Below, one piece after another: positions 28,544 through 36,622 of a stretch of 64,000 nt of DNA. Under the pieces are notes generated by a model. It searched no databases. It was not told where the DNA came from and saw only the letters and a program-made list of their open reading frames with translations. The number at the start of each line of letters is the position of its first letter. The first letter of the stretch is position 1. Source of the DNA: Rhizobium sp. BT04 (GTDB lineage: Bacteria > Pseudomonadota > Alphaproteobacteria > Rhizobiales > Rhizobiaceae); contig NZ_CP125652.1 of NCBI RefSeq assembly GCF_030053135.1, positions 3,714,501 to 3,778,500 on the forward strand, given 5' to 3'. Made by a program: the position numbers and the translations under genes.

Positions 28544-28606
28544 CCCGCCGGTCTCCGGCGGGCATCCAAAAATCGAGCCGCGCTTCGATGGAGCGCGGCT
28601 TTTTTT
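28544..28606 (+). terminator. Double hairpin and terminator after flaB
   Basis: The first stem is CCCGCCGG/CCGGCGGG (28544-28562). The second stem, AGCCGCGCT (28576-28584) and AGCGCGGCT (28592-28600), is followed by a run of T to 28606. The second is a classical intrinsic terminator. Confidence 0.9.
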
Positions 28607-28685
28607 ATGTCTGTTAACGATCGATTAACCATAATGCTGTTTTCTCAGCTCAACGAGACGGCGGGTTAACCAAATTTAAGAACCG

Positions 28686-28743
28686 GTTAACAGGCATGAG
28701 GCTGGTCCCCGTTCCCGGTAGCTTTCCGGAATGTCCCTTTTTT
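28686..28743 (+). promoter_or_regulatory. Conserved flagellin upstream element, flaC
   Basis: The element contains GTTAACAGGCATGAGGCTGG and TTTCCGGAATGTCCCTTTTTT. ATGTCC ends 36 bases before the flaC start, exactly as at flaB. TGCTGTTTTCT and ACGGCGGGTTAACC lie upstream (28636-28671), matching flaB block for block. Confidence 0.6.
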
Positions 28744-28771
28744 CCACCTGCCAATAAGGGGCAATCATTTC

Positions 28772-29683
28772 ATGACCAGCATTTTGACGAACGTCGCGGC
28801 GATGGCCGCCCTTCAGACACTCCGCGGAATCAATGACGGCCTCGAGGATACGCAGAACCGCGTATCGTCGGGCTACCGTGTTGAAAAGGCGTCCGACAAC
28901 GCCGCCTATTGGTCGATCGCAACGACCATGCGTTCGGACAACAAGGCGCTTTCCGCCGTTTCCGACGCTCTCGGCCTCGGGGCTGCCAAGGTCGACACCG
29001 CTTACTCCGCCATGTCCAGCGCCATCGACGTCATCAGCGAAATCAAGGCGAAGATCGTCGCCGCGACCGAAAACGGTGTCGACAAGACCAAGGTCCAGGA
29101 GGAAATCGGCCAGCTGCAGCAGCAGCTGCTCAGCATCGCCCAGTCGGCTTCCTTCTCCGGTGAAAACTGGGTTGCCGGCGCTGACGGCACCAAGAGCGTC
29201 GTTTCCACCTTCGTCCGCGACGGCAACGGCAACGTCTCGGTTAAGACGACGGACTACCTTCTGGACACGAGCTCCGCCGGCAACGTTCTCTTCGGCATGG
29301 ACGCGGCCGGCGCCATCGAGACGAGTTCGGGCATTATCGGCACATCAAGCGGGACGATCGGTTCGATCTTCGCGATGGACATCAGCAGCTTCGGGCAGGC
29401 TGATATCTCCATGGCCCTGACGTCGATCGAGGCCGGCCTGAATGCGATGACCAAGGCTGCATCGCAACTCGGCTCGATTTCCACCCGCATCGACCTGCAG
29501 GAAAACTTCGTCGGAGCGCTCAGTGATTCGATCGACTCGGGTGTCGGCCGCCTCGTCGATGCCGACATGGAAGAGGAATCGAGTAAGCTGACGGCGTTGC
29601 AAACCCAGCAGCAACTGGCCATACAGTCGCTGTCGATCGCCAACTCCAGCGCTCAGAACATCCTCACGCTGTTCCGCAGCTAA
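28772..29683 (+). CDS. flaC: Flagellin FlaC
   Basis: The 303-residue flagellin has the same conserved ends as FlaA and FlaB and a more diverged middle (DAAGAIETSSGIIGTSSGTI). Its own leader, with GGGGCA before the ATG, and its own terminator make it a single-gene unit. It probably contributes to the complex filament. Confidence 0.95.
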   Translation: MTSILTNVAAMAALQTLRGINDGLEDTQNRVSSGYRVEKASDNAAYWSIATTMRSDNKALSAVSDALGLGAAKVDTAYSAMSSAIDVISEIKAKIVAATENGVDKTKVQEEIGQLQQQLLSIAQSASFSGENWVAGADGTKSVVSTFVRDGNGNVSVKTTDYLLDTSSAGNVLFGMDAAGAIETSSGIIGTSSGTIGSIFAMDISSFGQADISMALTSIEAGLNAMTKAASQLGSISTRIDLQENFVGALSDSIDSGVGRLVDADMEEESSKLTALQTQQQLAIQSLSIANSSAQNILTLFRS

Positions 29684-29745
29684 GCCAGGCGCTGAAGCTG
29701 GACCGAATCTTGCGCCACCGTCCGGCCGCAAGCGGAAGACCTCCC

Positions 29746-29771
29746 GAACCGCGCCCGAAACGGCGCGGTTC
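29746..29771 (+). terminator. Terminator after flaC
   Basis: A perfect 10-bp stem, GAACCGCGCC (29746-29755) and GGCGCGGTTC (29762-29771), has the loop CGAAAC and is followed by TCTATTTTA. Confidence 0.82.
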
Positions 29772-29913
29772 TCTATTTTATATCAATGAGTTAATTTGAA
29801 CTGCAGTCGGCGGTCCGCGCTCGCCGCTGCGCTCTTGCCGAATAGGTTGATATCGAGTTACCTTTGCCTCGAGTTGATTTGCTTTTGCGACACACCGGCG
29901 GAAACCCTGCCGT

Positions 29914-29960
29914 AGGCATGACGCCACTTCAGTCGCCGCCGGCAATCCGGCCTGCCCTTT
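29914..29960 (+). promoter_or_regulatory. Degenerate flagellin-type upstream element, flaD
   Basis: AGGCATGACGCC and AATCCGGCCTGCCCTTT partly match the blocks before flaB and flaC. The second block is about 26 rather than 36 bases from the start. The match is weak. Confidence 0.35.
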
Positions 29961-29982
29961 CACCTTATTCCGAGACCTGTCG

Positions 29983-30945
29983 ATGACCGTTAAGATTACC
30001 AGCGCGGCCGCGGTGAATGCGCTTGCGGTGCTGCGCAGCATCAACAAAGAAGCCAGTCAGACCCAGCAGCAAGTTTCCTCGGGATTTCGTATCGAGACGG
30101 CCGCCGACGATGCGTCCTACTGGTCGGTTGCGACCGTCATGCGCTCGGACAGCACCAATCTCGGAACGATCGGAGATGCGCTCGGTCTCGGCGCTGCCAA
30201 GGTCGATGCAACCTACACGTCGATGACCTCGGCGATCGATCTCATCGGCCAGATCCGCGCCAAGCTAGTTTCGGCAAAAGAGCCTGGTACCGACAAGGAC
30301 AAGATCAACGCTGAGATCAGCGAATACAAGCAACAGCTGCAGACCGTTGTCGAATCGACGTCGTTTGCAGGTGAGAACTGGCTGTTGAACGGCGATTCCG
30401 CCGCGCCGCCGACCTGGTCGGTCATCTCGGGCTTCGTGCGCGCCCCAACCGGCGAGTATCAGGCCCAGAGCATCGATTTCCCATCGTCGCAGACCATTCT
30501 CATCGACAAGAACGATGCGAGCGGCGGTCTGTTCACCAAGGCGGTCGATGCCAACGCGATCAATAACAGCGGGACGACGCCGCGCAATTATTACCTGCTG
30601 AACGCCAACTCGACCACGCCGGCGACGGGTACGGAGGTTGCGATCGACAAGAACACGACCGATGCGCAACTCACCGACATGCTCGATGTGACCGACTCGC
30701 TGCTCTCCTCGCTGACGACGACGGCCGCTTCCATCGGCGTGATGAAGACGCGTATCGACGATCAGATAGATTATACCGCCGATCTCTCCGATTCGATCGA
30801 CAAGAGCGTCGGCGCGCTCGTCGACACCGACATGGACGAGGCTTCGATCCGGCAGAAGGCGATCGAAACCCAGAAGCAGATGGCCGTCGAAGCGATCTCG
30901 ATCCTCAACACGGCTTCGAGCAAGATTCTGATCCTGCTTGAATAG
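29983..30945 (+). CDS. flaD: Divergent flagellin FlaD
   Basis: The 320-residue flagellin has the family ends (NALAVLRSINKEASQTQQQV; AIETQKQMAVEAISILNTAS) but differs widely from FlaA-C. It lacks the MEEESS segment (here MDEASIRQ) and has a larger, different middle with many Asn/Thr residues. R. leguminosarum has a flaD at this position. It may be a minor or specialised filament subunit. No clear terminator was seen after it. Confidence 0.92.
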   Translation: MTVKITSAAAVNALAVLRSINKEASQTQQQVSSGFRIETAADDASYWSVATVMRSDSTNLGTIGDALGLGAAKVDATYTSMTSAIDLIGQIRAKLVSAKEPGTDKDKINAEISEYKQQLQTVVESTSFAGENWLLNGDSAAPPTWSVISGFVRAPTGEYQAQSIDFPSSQTILIDKNDASGGLFTKAVDANAINNSGTTPRNYYLLNANSTTPATGTEVAIDKNTTDAQLTDMLDVTDSLLSSLTTTAASIGVMKTRIDDQIDYTADLSDSIDKSVGALVDTDMDEASIRQKAIETQKQMAVEAISILNTASSKILILLE

Positions 30946-30983
30946 AGCTGGGCGCGATCGCGGATGGCGGCCCCATTCATCCT

Positions 30984-30991
30984 CGCGCAAG
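30984..30991 (+). promoter_or_regulatory. CRCGCAAG motif, distal, upstream of motB operon
   Basis: CGCGCAAG follows ATCCT and precedes TTTGACTTCCTAG. It lies 152 bases before the start at 31144. A second copy lies closer, at 31083. Confidence 0.35.
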
Positions 30992-31082
30992 TTTGACTTC
31001 CTAGTTTCCGGCATGAGGGCATCGTCCGAATCCGTGCCGGCGCAAGGTCAAGCCCTTGCCCGCTTCGAACGGGACATGCCGG

Positions 31083-31090
31083 CGCGCAAG
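31083..31090 (+). promoter_or_regulatory. CRCGCAAG motif, proximal, upstream of motB operon
   Basis: CGCGCAAG is followed by GTCATTTTGAGC and lies 53 bases before the start at 31144. That distance matches the copies before motA, flgB, flgE and flhA. Confidence 0.4.
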
Positions 31091-31143
31091 GTCATTTTGA
31101 GCGGAGCGAGTATGCTGCCGCCTCCCGAATGGGATGGGTTTTT

Positions 31144-31773
31144 ATGAGCATTACGCTTTCCCGGTATTTGAAGGATTTCGGTGAACCGGAACCGTCAGCG
31201 CCGATCATCGACATGGATGATTTCGCCAGCGATGGTTTCGCCGAAATACCGAGCGAACCGGCGATCGACGTCGAGGCGGAGCGCCGCGATGCCTATGCGC
31301 AAGGTCATGCCGCAGCGACGGCTGATTTGATCGAGACATACGAACGGGAGGCGCGGACGCTGGCTGAGACCCATGCGCGCCAGCTCGAGGAACTGAAGCT
31401 TCGTTACGAAGTCGAGGCGGCGGCGATCATTGCCTCCCGCATCCGCGATATCGCCGAAGAGGTCGCGCAGATGGTCAGCGCCGCCGCCGCCGTGGCAATC
31501 GCCCCGGTCATGACGGAAGCGCTCGCCGCCAGGGCTGCCGAAAACCTCGCCGTCCTGCTGCGCGACGCGATCCTTGAAGGTGCGGCCGGACCGATCGTTG
31601 TCAAGGGACCGGCCCGACTCTTCGAGGTATTGAAGGCCGGACTCGGCGAGCATGCCGAGGCGGTTCGCCACTTTGAGACCGACGATATCGATCTCGCCGT
31701 CGAATTCGGTGAATCCGTTATTGTCACCCGTATGTCCGCCTGGGCGACCAGCTTGAAGAAAGTTCTCGAATGA
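31144..31773 (+). CDS. FliH-like protein upstream of motB
   Basis: The 209-residue soluble protein has an acidic N-terminal region, then a long charged alpha-helical stretch (about 45-110: [40 protein letters not shown]) and a compact C-terminal domain ([20 protein letters not shown]). This is the layout of FliH/SctL-type regulators of the export ATPase. No other fliH was seen in the region although fliI is present. The start at 31144 is preferred over 31129. The stop overlaps motB in ATGA. The FliH role is inference. Confidence 0.7.
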   Translation: MSITLSRYLKDFGEPEPSAPIIDMDDFASDGFAEIPSEPAIDVEAERRDAYAQGHAAATADLIETYEREARTLAETHARQLEELKLRYEVEAAAIIASRIRDIAEEVAQMVSAAAAVAIAPVMTEALAARAAENLAVLLRDAILEGAAGPIVVKGPARLFEVLKAGLGEHAEAVRHFETDDIDLAVEFGESVIVTRMSAWATSLKKVLE

Positions 31774-33113
31774 GCGAAGGCGAAAACCATCACCACGGCA
31801 AGAACGAGATCATCATCGTCAAGAGGCATGGCGGCGGCGATCACGACGGCGCCCATGGCGGCGCGTGGAAAATTGCCTATGCCGACTTCATGACGGCGAT
31901 GATGGCGTTCTTCCTGGTCATGTGGCTGGTCAATGCCGCCAACGAGGAGACCAAGGCCTCGGTCGCGACCTATTTCAATCCGATCAAGCTCTCCGACGAA
32001 AAGCCGACCGAAAAGGGGCTGAAGAAGCCCGTCGACAACGCCGAGGGCGAGGAGAAGCAGGAGAAGTCGAAGCAGAAGGAAGAAAATCCGAACGACGGCA
32101 AGGCCTCGGCGGATGGTGACGACCAGACATCGACATCAGGCGACCAGACCAATTATTCCGAGGCCGATTTCTTTGAAAATCCTTACTCGGTTCTCGCCGA
32201 GATCGCCCAGGAAGTCGGCCAGCAGGCCAATGTCAGCGCCAAGGGCGATGGCGGCGCCGCCGATTCCGGCCCGGCCACCGGCGCCGATGGCGGCGAGGCC
32301 TATCGTGATCCCTTCGATCCGGATTTCTGGACGAAGCAGGTCGAGGTCACGACAGCCGGCAAGTCCGCGCCTCCGGGCAAGAGCGACCAGCAGGCGGCTG
32401 AGAACGGCACAACCGAGATCGCCAAGGTCGAGGATATGAAGCCGATACCGCTGACCACCGACCAGAAGGCCACCTCGGAAACCAAGGAAACTAAGGAAAC
32501 CAAGGGCGCGGTCGGGGCCAAGGACGGCAAGGCGCCGGAGGATAAGAAGGCCGACGGCAAGAAGGCTGAGGACGAGAAGGCCGAGGCGCAAAAGGACGCC
32601 GAGCATCAGAAGGATGCGGACAGGAGCGCTGATGAGACCGAGCGGCAGCAGAAGGACGCCGAGCAGCTGCAGGCTGAGATCGCCCAGCAGATCGGCGGCG
32701 TTGCCGGCAAGCTTGCCGAAGGTCTGACCGTGACGGCATCCGAAGGCGGATTGCTGGTCAGCATCTCCGATCAGAGCGACGATTCGATGTTCAATGTCGG
32801 TTCCGCGGTTCCGCGCCAGGAGATGGTGCTCGCGATGCAAAAGATCGGTGCGATCCTGAAGGAGAGGGGTGGCGCGGTCGCCATCCGCGGCCACACCGAC
32901 GGGCGCCAATATAAGGGCGCGCAGAACGAGAATTGGCGGCTTTCGATGGACCGAGCCCAGAGCGCCTACTACATGCTGGTGCGCGGCGGGCTCGACGAGA
33001 AGCGCATCTCCCAGGTCTCCGGCTTTGCCGACCGTCGGCTGAAATTGCCGGACGACCCGTTCAACGCGACCAACCGCCGGATCGAGATTCTGGTGCAGGC
33101 GGATGAGGGATAG
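31770..33113 (+). CDS. motB: Flagellar stator protein MotB
   Basis: The 447-residue protein has a His/Asp-rich N terminus, a single membrane helix with the proton-binding D39 in [20 protein letters not shown], and a C-terminal OmpA-type peptidoglycan-binding domain ([25 protein letters not shown]). Between them lies an unusually long Lys/Glu/Asp/Ala linker of about 230 residues with repeated ETK and charged helices. E. coli MotB has 308 residues. Rhizobial MotB is longer and its periplasmic part contacts MotC. Confidence 0.95.
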   Translation: MSEGENHHHGKNEIIIVKRHGGGDHDGAHGGAWKIAYADFMTAMMAFFLVMWLVNAANEETKASVATYFNPIKLSDEKPTEKGLKKPVDNAEGEEKQEKSKQKEENPNDGKASADGDDQTSTSGDQTNYSEADFFENPYSVLAEIAQEVGQQANVSAKGDGGAADSGPATGADGGEAYRDPFDPDFWTKQVEVTTAGKSAPPGKSDQQAAENGTTEIAKVEDMKPIPLTTDQKATSETKETKETKGAVGAKDGKAPEDKKADGKKAEDEKAEAQKDAEHQKDADRSADETERQQKDAEQLQAEIAQQIGGVAGKLAEGLTVTASEGGLLVSISDQSDDSMFNVGSAVPRQEMVLAMQKIGAILKERGGAVAIRGHTDGRQYKGAQNENWRLSMDRAQSAYYMLVRGGLDEKRISQVSGFADRRLKLPDDPFNATNRRIEILVQADEG

Positions 33114-33117
33114 TCGG

Positions 33118-34413
33118 ATGGCGCGTCGGCAGCATCGCTATATCGGATTTGTGGCTCTCGGCCTGGCGATGCTTTCGCCGGCCGCAGGCAAGGCGCAGGA
33201 TCCGGACGATCTTGCGCCGTACAAGATGCTGCGATCGCTGCAATTCGTGCAGGATTCCGTTGTCGCCGGCGATCATTCGGCCGGTGAGATGCAGCGCTTC
33301 ATGCTGGGCACGATCGACGAGCGGCTGCGCACCGTCGACACGTCGGTCTTCGATGACGACCGCAATGTCGACGCAGCGCTGATCTACACGATGAGCGGCG
33401 GCAATCCACAGACGCTCGAATATCTGATCGCCCACGACGTCAACGGCTATTTCGATAACCGCGTCACCGATGTGCTCAGAAAATATCTGAGCGGCAAGGG
33501 GCTGCTCGTCGCCAAGACGCTGGAGGAGACGGCCAGGGAATACCGCGACAAGAAGATCGGCCCTTACCTTGCGTTGATCGGCGGCAACGTGCTGATCGCG
33601 ACGAAGCCGACAGAGGCGCTGGATCTCTACGACCAGGCGCGCCTCGCCGCACCCGGTACGATCGTCGAGGAAGCGGCGTTGCGCCGCTCCGTCGCCATCT
33701 GCGTCGACAAGGGCATGCTCGACAGGGGGATGGCCTATTCGCAGCGTTATATCAGGCGCTTTCTGCATTCGCCCTATGCCAGCCAGTTTGCCGACCTTTT
33801 CGTCACGCTCGTCGTTGGCCACGATCACGACGTGAAACCGCAGGATGTCATCGACATCCTCTCCTTCATGGACGCACCGCGCCAGCGCGAGGTCTATCTG
33901 CGCATCGCCCGGGCCGCTGCGATATCAGGCAAGCCGGAGTTGGCGCACATGGCGGTCGAGCGTGTGCAGTCGCTTGGAGCCGGCACCGACAATGCCTTCG
34001 GTCCGCTGGCGGATTTCTATGGCGGCATGGCCGGCCTCCCCACCGAGGATATCGACCGGGCGGCGAAGAATGTCAGCGGGATCGCCGGCGACGCGCTATC
34101 GCCGCGCGATCAGGCACTGCAGGAAGCGGCGCGATCGGTTGCCGACCAGATCCTGCGCGCTCCCGATCCGGCAAGCCTGACGCAAGCCTCGAACCCTAAC
34201 ACTGACCATCAAGAAATCACTTCTGAAAAGGCTGCGGCTATAGCTCCGCAACCGGGAGCGCCAGGCGTGCTTCCGGAGCCTGTTCCGGGAGGTGTGGCAT
34301 CGACTGGCCAGAGCCAGGGTACCGACCCCTCATTCAACGCATTTGTGACGACCAATCGGTCCAAGCTCGACGAGATCGACGGTCTTCTGGCGCAGGAAGG
34401 CAACGAACAATGA
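33118..34413 (+). CDS. motC: Periplasmic motor protein MotC
   Basis: The 431-residue protein has a signal sequence (residues 1-24, ending at GKAQ) and a helical exported body. It ends in a Pro/Gly-rich linker and a C-terminal helix (NRSKLDEIDGLLAQEG). MotC is known from S. meliloti as a periplasmic motility protein that acts with MotB. The ATG at 33118 is chosen because GAGGGA precedes it by 7 bases; an ATG at 33103 overlapping motB is possible. It overlaps the next gene by 4 bases. Confidence 0.93.
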   Translation: MARRQHRYIGFVALGLAMLSPAAGKAQDPDDLAPYKMLRSLQFVQDSVVAGDHSAGEMQRFMLGTIDERLRTVDTSVFDDDRNVDAALIYTMSGGNPQTLEYLIAHDVNGYFDNRVTDVLRKYLSGKGLLVAKTLEETAREYRDKKIGPYLALIGGNVLIATKPTEALDLYDQARLAAPGTIVEEAALRRSVAICVDKGMLDRGMAYSQRYIRRFLHSPYASQFADLFVTLVVGHDHDVKPQDVIDILSFMDAPRQREVYLRIARAAAISGKPELAHMAVERVQSLGAGTDNAFGPLADFYGGMAGLPTEDIDRAAKNVSGIAGDALSPRDQALQEAARSVADQILRAPDPASLTQASNPNTDHQEITSEKAAAIAPQPGAPGVLPEPVPGGVASTGQSQGTDPSFNAFVTTNRSKLDEIDGLLAQEGNEQ

Positions 34414-35837
34414 TGGATATGAGCGTCTCGGGCGGAGCCGCGGGTGCGGAGTCCGCCGCCGTTGCGAAATCCGCGCGGCCCGCCGGGAAAGACCATGCCG
34501 CCGGCCAAAAAAACGGCTTCTCCGACCTGCTTGCCAAAGCAAGCGGCAATGCCGTCGGTGACGAGTCCGACGATGCGCAACCGGATCAGGGCCTCGTAGC
34601 CGATGGCCGCGCCGAGAAAGTGGCCCGGACGATCCGCGGCCGCAGCGGCGCAAAGCCGTTGATCGATCTCGGCGACGCCGCGCTGAAGGCGCAGGCGGAC
34701 GTGCAGCCTGAGATCGCCAATGTCGAAAAACCCGCGGCAAAGCCTGCAAAGGCCGAGGTTAAAATGCCGACGGATCTCGCCTTCGGCAAGCTCGACGCCA
34801 AGGACCGCTCGGCCGACGAAATCGTTCAGGCGGCCAAAGGCGGCAAGCACGCCAAGGCTGACGCGCTGAAAACCGATACGGACAAGGACGGCGAGGAAGA
34901 TGACGGCAGCATTTCCGATGTCCTCGGCCTGCTGAAGCAGGAATCTGCCGACGGTGCGGTGGCTCTGCCGGCGGTCGGCGCGCATCATGCATCCACCAAA
35001 GCCGATGACGTCAAGCCCGCCGACACGCAGATCGACGGTATCGAAGCCAAGACAGGCGGTCACGCGTCCGACGCCCTGGCAGCCGTCAGCGGCAACGTCG
35101 AAAGCGGTAAGACGGATGTTCCTGGATCGGAGAATGCCGCCGACGGCAGGACGTTCAGGATCAGCCGCGCCGATGGCCGCGGCGTGTCGATGGATGTGCA
35201 CCTCGGCACCGACCAAGCAGGGCCAAAGGATGGCGCGAAGAAGACCGATGTCGAAAACGTCTCGGTCCTCGAATCGCGCCGCTATATCGGCCTGATGCAG
35301 AATGCGAACTCCGCTGCCGTCACCGCCGCTCTCTCGGGCGATTCCGAATGGGCAGCCGCCATGCAGCCGAGCTCGGCACTATCAAACGCGGCGGAATGGA
35401 CGAGCACCGGCAAGGTGGTCAATACGCTGAAGATCCAGATGAACCCGCTCGATCTCGGCCTGGTGACGGCGACCATGCGCCTGTCCGGCGACGCCCTGAA
35501 CGTCGACCTCAAGGTCGAAACCGGGACGGCCTATCGTCAGATGAAGGAAGATCACGGCAAGATCCTTGAAGCTCTGCGCAGCCAGGGCTACGCCGTCGAC
35601 AACGTCACCATCAGCATGGCGCCGGTCGCGCGTACCGACTCCGGCAACCAGGCAGGCAGCCAGGGCCAGGCCTCCCAGCAGCAGTCGCTCCCCCAGCAGG
35701 GCCAGGGCGGCGAGGCGCGTGAGCGCCACAATCAGACGGCACAGCGGACGGGTGGAGGCTTCAATGGCGCAGGCGAGACCGGTATTGAAGACGTTTCTGC
35801 TGGCCGCAGCGGCGGCACTGGCGGCGTTTACCTCTGA
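34410..35837 (+). CDS. fliK: Flagellar hook-length control protein FliK (MotD)
   Basis: The 475-residue protein was first called MotD in rhizobia and later recognised as FliK. The N-terminal two thirds are low-complexity, Lys/Asp/Ala-rich and probably unstructured. The C-terminal FliK domain (about 335-400) contains LKIQMNPLDLGLVTATMRLS and KILEALRSQGYAVDNVTI. A Gln/Gly-rich tail follows. It measures hook length and triggers the FlhB substrate switch. It overlaps the following transglycosylase gene by 74 bases. Confidence 0.93.
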   Translation: MMDMSVSGGAAGAESAAVAKSARPAGKDHAAGQKNGFSDLLAKASGNAVGDESDDAQPDQGLVADGRAEKVARTIRGRSGAKPLIDLGDAALKAQADVQPEIANVEKPAAKPAKAEVKMPTDLAFGKLDAKDRSADEIVQAAKGGKHAKADALKTDTDKDGEEDDGSISDVLGLLKQESADGAVALPAVGAHHASTKADDVKPADTQIDGIEAKTGGHASDALAAVSGNVESGKTDVPGSENAADGRTFRISRADGRGVSMDVHLGTDQAGPKDGAKKTDVENVSVLESRRYIGLMQNANSAAVTAALSGDSEWAAAMQPSSALSNAAEWTSTGKVVNTLKIQMNPLDLGLVTATMRLSGDALNVDLKVETGTAYRQMKEDHGKILEALRSQGYAVDNVTISMAPVARTDSGNQAGSQGQASQQQSLPQQGQGGEARERHNQTAQRTGGGFNGAGETGIEDVSAGRSGGTGGVYL

Positions 35838-36342
35838 GGCTATGGCCTCTACCGGGGCCTGCGAACGCGAAATCCAGTCGGCAGCTGCCAAATACGGCAT
35901 CCCGGTCGGCATCCTCTATTCGGTCGGTCTGACGGAGACCGGCCGCAAGGGTTCGCTCTATCCCTATGCCATGAACGTCGAAGGCAAGGCGATCTTCCCG
36001 CCCTCCGAGCAGGACGCGATGAGGCAGTTCGATGTCGCCCGCAGCAGCGGCGCCAAGCTCATCGACATCGGCTGCATGCAGATCAACCACTATTATCATG
36101 GCGAAAATTTCGCCTCGGCCGAGGACATGTTCGACCCGCATCGCAATGTGGAGTATGCGGCAAAATTCCTCCGCAACCTGCACGACCGTCACGAGACATG
36201 GACGATGGCGGTAGCCAGATACCATGCAGGGCCTAACAACGACCCCGCGCAGAAGCAATATGTCTGCCGCGTTATCGCCAATCTGGTCGCCACGGGCTAC
36301 GGCAAGTGGACTCCCAATGCGAGTAACTTTTGCCAAAATTGA
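35764..36342 (+). CDS. Lytic transglycosylase, motB-fliK operon
   Basis: The 192-residue exported protein has a signal peptide (1-28, ending near AMA) and an SLT-type lytic transglycosylase domain with catalytic E58 in SVGLTETGRKG. DIGCMQINHYYH and AVARYHAGPNN are typical of the family. It cleaves peptidoglycan, probably to let the rod or stator parts pass. The start at 35764 has a good GGAGG 6 bases upstream and lies inside the end of fliK in another frame. Confidence 0.88.
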   Translation: MAQARPVLKTFLLAAAAALAAFTSEAMASTGACEREIQSAAAKYGIPVGILYSVGLTETGRKGSLYPYAMNVEGKAIFPPSEQDAMRQFDVARSSGAKLIDIGCMQINHYYHGENFASAEDMFDPHRNVEYAAKFLRNLHDRHETWTMAVARYHAGPNNDPAQKQYVCRVIANLVATGYGKWTPNASNFCQN

Positions 36343-36622
36343 TTCAACCAAAGATAGAATATGCATATTGTGACGAAACTGTGTCACAATATGGCAGGAA
36401 TCCGGCATGAATCCCCCGCGCAAGTCATAATTAAGGGACTGTTAACTTTTCCACGAATTTTTTGTGTGCATAAACAGCCGCGCCTACTAGATATAGATCA
36501 AATCGCCACCCGGATCTTAATCAATTATTAGTTTCTGCCATTAACTTTAACGAGTTGTCGCCGATTCGCACGATTCGTACCCATAGATCATTGAAGTGCC
36601 ACACTGATTCGGAGGCGGACGA
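36343..36622 (+). promoter_or_regulatory. rem: AT-rich upstream region of rem with perfect dyad
   Basis: This 280-base gap is AT-rich compared with its surroundings. It contains CATATTGTGAC (36364-36374) and GTCACAATATG (36383-36393), a perfect 11-bp inverted repeat with an 8-base spacer. A CGCGCAAG motif lies at 36417-36424, 198 bases before the rem start. GGAGG lies just before the start. In rhizobia this region is the target of VisN/VisR. No T-run follows the dyad, so it looks more like an operator than a terminator. Confidence 0.6.

Noticed and set aside
26429..29683. Triplicated flagellin genes as a possible assembly error
   Set aside because: The three genes differ in many codons, in their middles and in their terminators, so they are true paralogues.
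36364..36393. Dyad before rem read as a terminator of the motB operon
   Set aside because: Stem arms are AT-rich with no following T-run; an operator is more likely, although termination cannot be excluded.
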